This document shows, one piece after another, positions 59,837 to 64,000 of a stretch of 64,000 nucleotides of DNA. The stretch lies in the NCBI GenBank assembly GCA_015061815.1, contig SUVW01000002.1, positions 105,502 to 169,501 on the forward strand. The letters are read 5' to 3'. The DNA comes from Lentisphaerota bacterium. GTDB taxonomy: Bacteria; Verrucomicrobiota; Lentisphaeria; Victivallales; Victivallaceae. How positions within the stretch are numbered: the first letter of the stretch is position 1; every line of letters starts with the position of its first letter. The notes beneath the pieces were generated by a model. It worked only from the letters and a program-made list of their open reading frames with translations. It did no database searches and was not told where the DNA came from. Position numbers and translations under genes: made by a program.

Positions 59837-61147
59837 ATGAACAAGAAATTTTTTACTTTAATTGAACTTCCGGCTGCCCGCACGGCGGCCCGCACGGCTG
59901 GTCGCGGAGAAACTCGCCCTTCGCTTCGCTGGGGCTCGGACAATTTATCACAAAAAATCCCGCTTTTTTTGAAAGAGAAAGGGGGCGCGGCGGCCCGCAC
60001 GGCTGGTCGCGGAGAAACTCGCCCTTCGCTTCGCCGGGGCCCGGACAATTTATCACAAAGAATACCGCTTTTCTTGAAAAGAGGAGTGGGGTTTGGGGAG
60101 AGGGGAAAAACCTCTTTTCCCATGAAAAGAAGTTTTTCCCCTCTCCCCAAGAACGCATTCACTTTAATAGAATTGCTGGTGGTCACTTCACAACACTGCC
60201 GTGATTTTTTCAAACGCTTTATTTGTACGGATCAGTACGGATATGTACGGAAACATACGGAGAGTGCCGCTCACAAAAATACGCCGCATCATACTTGCAA
60301 AGCAAGTGCTTCATGTTTGCCGCAGGCAAACGCTTCATGCAGCAACGCTGCGCTTCACACGGCGGAGCCGTGCTTCATTCGATCAGCGTTCACGCTGATC
60401 GAGCTATTGGTTGTTATTGCCATTATTGCGATATTGGCGGCGATATTATTACCGGCGTTGAATTCGGCGCGTGAGCGGGGAATTACAGCCGGTTGCATAA
60501 GCCGGTTGAAGCAGATATCGACAGCGGATGCCATGTATCAGCAGGATTTTGAATGTTTTGTACCGATGTCGGAAAAAATGAGTGGGGACATGAAGGCGTG
60601 GAATGGCTACCGGTCATCTGACGGGTTTTGTGATTTTACGGGGGAAGGTTTTCTGACGCCGTATCTCACCAAATCCGGGGTTGATCAGAGTTTGCAGAGT
60701 GCGGTTGAGAGCAATGTATTTTTCTGTCCGGCTCCGTCAGTTATTGAATTATTCGGGGCATCCGGTCAACCGATAACTGCTGCGGATGGCAGTGGAATCG
60801 GGGCAAACAGGAACATTCATCCCTGGGCGGCGACCTTCAGTATGGGGCCGATGGTATTTGCCGGCAGCGTATGCCGTCCGGGAAAAGTTACCAATCCGTC
60901 CTCGATCGTCAGCTTTGGTGATCAGTACGGCAGCATGGGAAGTTATACGGAATTCGGTTACGGTATTGACAATGTATCAACGGCGTTCCGTCATAATTCC
61001 ACTGCAGGCATTGCGTGGGCGGATGGTCATGTTTCCAGTGAACAGATCGGTTATATTGCAGATAATGACACGGCGCGCCGGTTGAAAATTGGCGGTTTGG
61101 GCAGTGATGCGGATGATACGGGAAATTATGACCCGGACGTGGAGTGA
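59837..61147 (+). CDS. prepilin-like DUF1559 protein with a 182-residue composite leader
   Basis: A 436-residue reading frame in which FTLIEL occurs three times: residues 6-11 (FFTLIELPAAR), about 111-116 ([14 protein letters not shown]) and about 184-189 ([33 protein letters not shown]). Only the third continues as a real prepilin helix, then a normal DUF1559 body with H-x9-DG (HNSTAGIAWADG). Residues about 16-85 are an in-frame 35-residue tandem duplication (AARTAGRGETRPSLR unit, 105 bp). So the leader has been built by stepwise insertions or duplications at the FTLIEL codons. Function, and whether the first ATG is used, are unclear. Confidence 0.7.
   Translation: MNKKFFTLIELPAARTAARTAGRGETRPSLRWGSDNLSQKIPLFLKEKGGAAARTAGRGETRPSLRRGPDNLSQRIPLFLKRGVGFGERGKTSFPMKRSFSPLPKNAFTLIELLVVTSQHCRDFFKRFICTDQYGYVRKHTESAAHKNTPHHTCKASASCLPQANASCSNAALHTAEPCFIRSAFTLIELLVVIAIIAILAAILLPALNSARERGITAGCISRLKQISTADAMYQQDFECFVPMSEKMSGDMKAWNGYRSSDGFCDFTGEGFLTPYLTKSGVDQSLQSAVESNVFFCPAPSVIELFGASGQPITAADGSGIGANRNIHPWAATFSMGPMVFAGSVCRPGKVTNPSSIVSFGDQYGSMGSYTEFGYGIDNVSTAFRHNSTAGIAWADGHVSSEQIGYIADNDTARRLKIGGLGSDADDTGNYDPDVE
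59883..60078 (+). repeat. 105-bp in-frame tandem duplication in the DUF1559 leader
   Basis: CGGCGGCCCGCACGGCTGGT begins at 59883 (with a shortened CGG lead) and again at 59988, period 105 bp (35 codons). The copies differ in a few bases (TGGGGCT against CGGGGCC; AAAAAATCC against AAAGAATAC). Confidence 0.85.
60095..60148. repeat. 54-nt hairpin inside the DUF1559 leader
   Basis: GGGGAGAGGGGAAAAAC (60095-60111) pairs perfectly with GTTTTTCCCCTCTCCCC (60132-60148). An inner TCTTTTC/GAAAAGA stem and CCAT loop make nearly 25 base pairs in coding DNA, ending 13 bases before the second FTLIEL codons. Confidence 0.9.
60227..60262 (+). repeat. four ACGGA units with exact 10-bp period
   Basis: ACGGAT at 60227 and 60237, ACGGAA at 60247, ACGGAG at 60257, one per helical turn, in the leader between the second and third FTLIEL copies. 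Similar 9-10 bp phased arrays lie at 37870-37903 and 38002-38044. Confidence 0.85.
60293..60401 (+). repeat. array of five micro-hairpins with GCTTCA spacers
   Basis: Hairpins ACTTGC-AAA-GCAAGT (60293-60307), GTTTGCC-GCA-GGCAAAC (60315-60331), GCAGC-AAC-GCTGC (60339-60351), CACGGC-GGA-GCCGTG (60358-60372) and CGATCAGCGT-TC-ACGCTGATCG (60380-60401). The spacers are GCTTCAT, GCTTCAT, GCTTCA and CTTCATT. The last right arm is the coding DNA for T-L-I-E of the third FTLIEL. Confidence 0.9.
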
Positions 61148-61162
61148 TTTACCGGAGGAAAG

Positions 61163-61621
61163 ATGATGAAAAAGGGTATATTTCTGTTGATTTTTCTGCT
61201 GGGAATATTTAGCAGTATGATCTGGTTCGGCTGTTCCGGCAAGGAAGATATATCGCAGTACACACCGGTTGAAGTTCCGGTTTCCGTTGATGGCGACCGG
61301 GAGTTGAAGAGTATATGCAAAAAGATTGCAGATGCAGCCGGCCGGAAAAATTTCCGTTCACTGGAAAAATATTTCAACATCTCCCGGGAAGAGAGGGCAC
61401 TGATCAAGTTTGAGCAGAAACGTGATCCGGTCAAGGAGCAGCTGGAGCTGCTTTCCGGGCATGCGCAGCTGCTGAAAGAGGACAAGTGGCAGGTTTTCAC
61501 GATGGAGAAAAATGGTTCTGTCCGGATCCTGCGGGTGGAAACCGGAGATGCCGGGCAGTTGTCCATAGTTCTGGTCAAGCGCAAAAAAGGCTACCGTATT
61601 TCGGCGGTGAAACTGGGGTGA
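61163..61621 (+). CDS. small lipoprotein in the heme-type operon
   Basis: A 152-residue protein with a hydrophobic N terminus and lipobox WFGC (Cys24). The mature part is mainly helical then beta (ELKSICKKIADAAGRKNFRSLEKYF; KWQVFTMEKNGSVRILRVETGD). No family is recognised. GGAGG precedes the ATG and 7 bases separate it from the next gene. HmuY, the heme-binding lipoprotein of Bacteroidetes, has a comparable place, but no sequence similarity to it can be claimed. Confidence 0.7.
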   Translation: MMKKGIFLLIFLLGIFSSMIWFGCSGKEDISQYTPVEVPVSVDGDRELKSICKKIADAAGRKNFRSLEKYFNISREERALIKFEQKRDPVKEQLELLSGHAQLLKEDKWQVFTMEKNGSVRILRVETGDAGQLSIVLVKRKKGYRISAVKLG

Positions 61622-61628
61622 ACTGCAA

Positions 61629-62360
61629 ATGCCATTGTTTATTTCGGCAGTACTGGCGGCGGCATCATTGCAAAGCTGGTGTAAATTATCTTTGCTTCCC
61701 CGGAAAATCCAATATTTGATGTTGATTTTTCCGGTGGCATTGATATTGCTGCTGTCCCGGTCGGCGGCGGAGATGAGTTTTCCTGAATTTCAGCGGAAAT
61801 TAAGTGACATCAACACGTTGAATGAGCTGTGTGCGCTGGTGATAATCCAGGAATTTTCCGGAATTATTCTGGGGTTTTCGATACTGGCTGAAGATCGGGA
61901 AAAGGTATCCGGCAAATGGTACAGGACAGCGGCATATCTGCTGAAATTCACGGCGTTTCTGCCATCAGTACTGCTGATTTACGCGATTGGATACTGGCTG
62001 ATGTTCTGGTACAATAATCTGGTGGAGTATCCGTTTGACACATTGAAGTGGTTTTCCGTCCTGATTGTTCCGGCGGCAGCGGCAGTGATCATGGAATCCA
62101 TGCGTCTGATATTCCGGGAACACATCCGCCGCATCACGGCGGTGATGTATCTGGAATATCTGCTGGTCATACTGGCGATATTTCTGCCGGTGGCATCCGG
62201 GGCAAAACTCATTGAGTCCGGTGAAAACTTTGATTTGCGTGCTTCGCTGCAGTTGTTTTCGGCATTTACAGCGGTTGTGAGCGTGTTTACAGCGTGTTTT
62301 TACATAATAAAAAAATACAGGAAAGGAAAATTTCATGTCAACAGTAACTCAAATTCTTAA
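61629..62360 (+). CDS. integral membrane protein, HmuT-like position
   Basis: A 243-residue protein with about six hydrophobic helices (approx. 1-15, 26-45, 67-88, 102-125, 141-160, 174-195, 210-230). In Bacteroidetes hmu loci a membrane protein of this size precedes the MotA/TolQ/ExbB gene. Identification as HmuT-like therefore rests on layout and topology, not on a sequence motif. It overlaps the next gene by 26 bases, a tight coupling. Confidence 0.6.
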   Translation: MPLFISAVLAAASLQSWCKLSLLPRKIQYLMLIFPVALILLLSRSAAEMSFPEFQRKLSDINTLNELCALVIIQEFSGIILGFSILAEDREKVSGKWYRTAAYLLKFTAFLPSVLLIYAIGYWLMFWYNNLVEYPFDTLKWFSVLIVPAAAAVIMESMRLIFREHIRRITAVMYLEYLLVILAIFLPVASGAKLIESGENFDLRASLQLFSAFTAVVSVFTACFYIIKKYRKGKFHVNSNSNS

Positions 62361-62919
62361 CTGGATTTCGACAAGTCTGCTTCTGCCGGTCATTGTTCTG
62401 CTGCTGGCGGCACTGGCGGCGGCATTGATTTCGCTTGGAGGATTCTGTGCAACATACCTGACTCTGCTTCAGGAAAAGAAAAAGCGGAATGCATTGTTAA
62501 AAAAAATCCGCAGTTCTTCTGATTTTAAAGAACAGGATATTGCAGACAGTGGAATATTTGCAGATCATATCAAAAAACTGTTTTATTTCGGATTCGATGA
62601 GCTTGAGTGTGAAAAATACATCTCGGAAGTCGAGCAGGAGTACGAAAGAGAACTGGAACGCAACCGTTTTCTTACTAAAACTGCTCCGATGCTGGGGTTG
62701 ATGGGGACACTCATTCCAATGGGACCGGCACTTGCCGGACTTGCTTCCGGCGATATTGCCAATATGGCATACAATATGCAGATAGCTTTTGCGACGACCG
62801 TTGTCGGCTGTACAGTTGCCGGGATAGCGTTATTGATCCATTCGGTAAAAAAGCATTGGTTTGTTGAGGAAATCGCCGATTTGCGCTATGTGCTTGACCG
62901 CAAACTTGCCGGGAGATGA
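62335..62919 (+). CDS. MotA/TolQ/ExbB proton channel family protein (HmuU-like)
   Basis: A 194-residue protein with the TolQ/ExbB layout: one helix near the N terminus (about 16-42), a cytoplasmic charged region (KKRNALLKKIRSSSDFKEQD; EYERELERNR), then two helices with TAPMLGLMGTLIPMGPALAGL (about 115-135) and MQIAFATTVVGCTVAGIALLIHSV, the conserved ExbB/TolQ core. ExbB-type channels use proton flow to energise outer-membrane transport or associated proteins. It is followed, after one base, by the DUF2149 gene, as in hmuU-hmuV. Confidence 0.88.
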   Translation: MSTVTQILNWISTSLLLPVIVLLLAALAAALISLGGFCATYLTLLQEKKKRNALLKKIRSSSDFKEQDIADSGIFADHIKKLFYFGFDELECEKYISEVEQEYERELERNRFLTKTAPMLGLMGTLIPMGPALAGLASGDIANMAYNMQIAFATTVVGCTVAGIALLIHSVKKHWFVEEIADLRYVLDRKLAGR

Positions 62920-62920
62920 T

Positions 62921-63259
62921 ATGAAACACCGTTACCGTTACAGAAGTTCCGGCAGTTCCGAAGATCTTGATCCGATGGGAAGTCTGGTAAATTTATTTGA
63001 TGTGGCGATGGTTTTTGCAGTGGCATTGATGGTGGCATTTGTCATTCAAAGCCGGATGACCGAATTTTTGACGGCTGAAGATGCGACCTTTGTTAAAAAT
63101 GCCGGACAAAAAGATATGGAGATCATTGTTAAAAAGAACAATAAAATCACCCGATACAAATCGGAAAAAAGTTCCGGTTCCGGCAAGGGACGCCGTGTCG
63201 GAATAGCATATCAGCTTGAAAACGGTGAGGTGATTTATGTTCCGGAGGAAACAAAATGA
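62921..63259 (+). CDS. DUF2149 family protein (HmuV-like)
   Basis: A 112-residue protein: RYRSSGSSEDLDPMGSLVNLFDVAMVFAVALMVAFVIQSR, where one transmembrane helix (about 24-45) follows a D-P-x-x-x-x-x-N-L-F-D motif like that of DUF2149 and ExbD-type proteins (the membrane Asp could be protonated). Its soluble part has MEIIVKKNNKITRYKSEKSSG and GEVIYVPEETK. With the ExbB-like partner it would form a proton-driven pair. The stop overlaps the next ATG by 4 bases (ATGA). Confidence 0.82.
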   Translation: MKHRYRYRSSGSSEDLDPMGSLVNLFDVAMVFAVALMVAFVIQSRMTEFLTAEDATFVKNAGQKDMEIIVKKNNKITRYKSEKSSGSGKGRRVGIAYQLENGEVIYVPEETK

Positions 63260-64000
63260 ACATTTGGAACAAATGTAAAAAGTATATTGTTGCCGCATTG
63301 GCAGTTGTACTTGTTGTATCAGCGTTGGTATGGGGATATATCCGCTATGCTTCTCCGACAAAAATCTATCTGGTCAATTATCCGGAATACATACTTGCCC
63401 CCTTGCTGGATCAAGATCTCAATTCATTTCTGGATATACAACACTTGAAATGGACGGAAAACAGCGGAGAAGAATTGCGCGATGCCGATTGTGTGATTTT
63501 CTTTGGTATGGGATTGCATTTCACAGATAAACAACAGAGGTTGCTTGCCGAATTGCAATGTCCTGTCTATACGACCTCATCCACCCGGAAGGAAACCGCC
63601 CTTGCCGCAATGAGCGCAGAGCAAAAACAACAAATTGAAAATTATCTGCGTTACGGCGGTAAAGAAAATTTCAGAAATATGCTTGATTACATCCGCTATG
63701 AATTAGATGGGAAACGGATTTTCACACCTGAACCGCAGCCGCCAAAGCCCGTAGAACGCAAACCGTTTTTTCATATCAGTGATAACGATAAATTCAAAAC
63801 AGTTGAAGAATATCTGACTTTCTACAAAGACAAAGGTTTTTTCAAAGAAAACAGTCCCATGATCTGTATTCTCGGCGGCAACGGCGGCGGCAGTCTGGGA
63901 GAATTGATCAAGGCATTGGAAGAAAAAAACTGCAATGTCATTGCTGTTTCCGGGTTATGGCCGGGAAAAGAGATCATGTCAAAAATCAATCCTGATTTGA
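63256..64000 (+). CDS. CobN/HmuS-like chelatase-family protein, 5' part
   Basis: The first 248 residues are visible; the gene runs off the right edge. A transmembrane anchor (about 10-29, IVAALAVVLVVSALVWGYI) is followed by a CobN-type N-terminal region: alternating strands and helices (KIYLVNYPEYILAPLLDQD, DADCVIFFGMGLHF, LRYGGKENFRNMLDYIRYEL, MICILGGNGGGSLGELIKALEEKNCNVIAVSG). CobN is the cobaltochelatase large subunit; the Bacteroidetes homologue HmuS is associated with heme, reported to remove iron from it. Its place after ExbB-like and DUF2149 genes fits HmuS. Confidence 0.82.
   Translation, partial: MNIWNKCKKYIVAALAVVLVVSALVWGYIRYASPTKIYLVNYPEYILAPLLDQDLNSFLDIQHLKWTENSGEELRDADCVIFFGMGLHFTDKQQRLLAELQCPVYTTSSTRKETALAAMSAEQKQQIENYLRYGGKENFRNMLDYIRYELDGKRIFTPEPQPPKPVERKPFFHISDNDKFKTVEEYLTFYKDKGFFKENSPMICILGGNGGGSLGELIKALEEKNCNVIAVSGLWPGKEIMSKINPDL

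Noticed and set aside
59641..60213. 190-residue open frame on the minus strand opposite the DUF1559 leader
   Set aside because: It follows the repeats of the plus-strand gene in antisense, has no ribosome site or domain, and mirrors FTLIEL codons; an overlapping artefact.

Overview
The window reads as a chromosomal segment of a Lentisphaerota bacterium (Victivallales-like, probably gut-associated). This is inferred from several DUF1559/prepilin-type proteins with long odd leaders, carbohydrate genes paired with AraC or LacI regulators, and strict-anaerobe enzymes (class III ribonucleotide reductase, rubrerythrin). Gene density is high, most housekeeping genes sit in tight operons, and promoters of the type TTGNNN-17-TATATT are easy to see.

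1-29 kb is mostly housekeeping. Minus strand: accA, an ArgA-like acetyltransferase and a CYTH protein (partial at the left edge); a LysM protein with a catalytically dead L,D-transpeptidase domain; then acpP-fabF-LysM lipoprotein-phoH-7TM/HD phosphodiesterase-ybeY. Plus strand: tsaD; a thioredoxin-like lipid-free secreted protein, mnmE, a nitroreductase and an O-antigen ligase-like protein. Minus strand again: asd, a lipoprotein, a small HTH protein and dus. ligA (+) converges on nrdG-nrdD (-), whose promoter is covered by two NrdR boxes and whose NrdD carries a fused C-terminal redoxin. A dapA-MFS-homocysteine methyltransferase/MTHFR operon follows.

29-38 kb: galM, an archaeal-type glycerol-1-phosphate dehydrogenase, a HAD phosphatase and an inositol-monophosphatase-like gene; then a low-GC islet of two secreted proteins and an Rhs-family remnant; then rpsA with a clear promoter and terminator, followed by a 0.5-kb repeat-rich spacer.

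38-60 kb is accessory: a 1328-residue secreted glycoside hydrolase, AraC regulator, two prepilin-like DUF1559 genes, a GH78-type rhamnosidase, a nitronate monooxygenase/FabK-like enzyme, a PHP phosphoesterase, an AGE-family epimerase with an AraC regulator, a Fur/PerR-rubrerythrin pair, a LacI-oxidoreductase-MFS operon, tRNA-Gln with two tandem units that each carry a copy of its 3' end, and a serine hydrolase.

59.3-64 kb looks like one metal-controlled transcription unit: a promoter flanked by two AATTAG-N6-CTAATT palindromes, a 69-residue protein, a DUF1559 gene whose leader contains three FTLIEL copies, a lipoprotein, and then membrane protein, MotA/TolQ/ExbB protein, DUF2149 protein and CobN-like protein in the order of the Bacteroidetes hmuTUV/hmuS heme genes (the last gene runs off the right edge).

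The most unusual signals are DNA-level: FTLIEL codons that form the right arm or flank of perfect hairpins in all DUF1559 genes, an array of five micro-hairpins spaced by GCTTCA, 9-10 bp phased ACGGA arrays, and a paired ~150-bp MITE-like repeat present twice.
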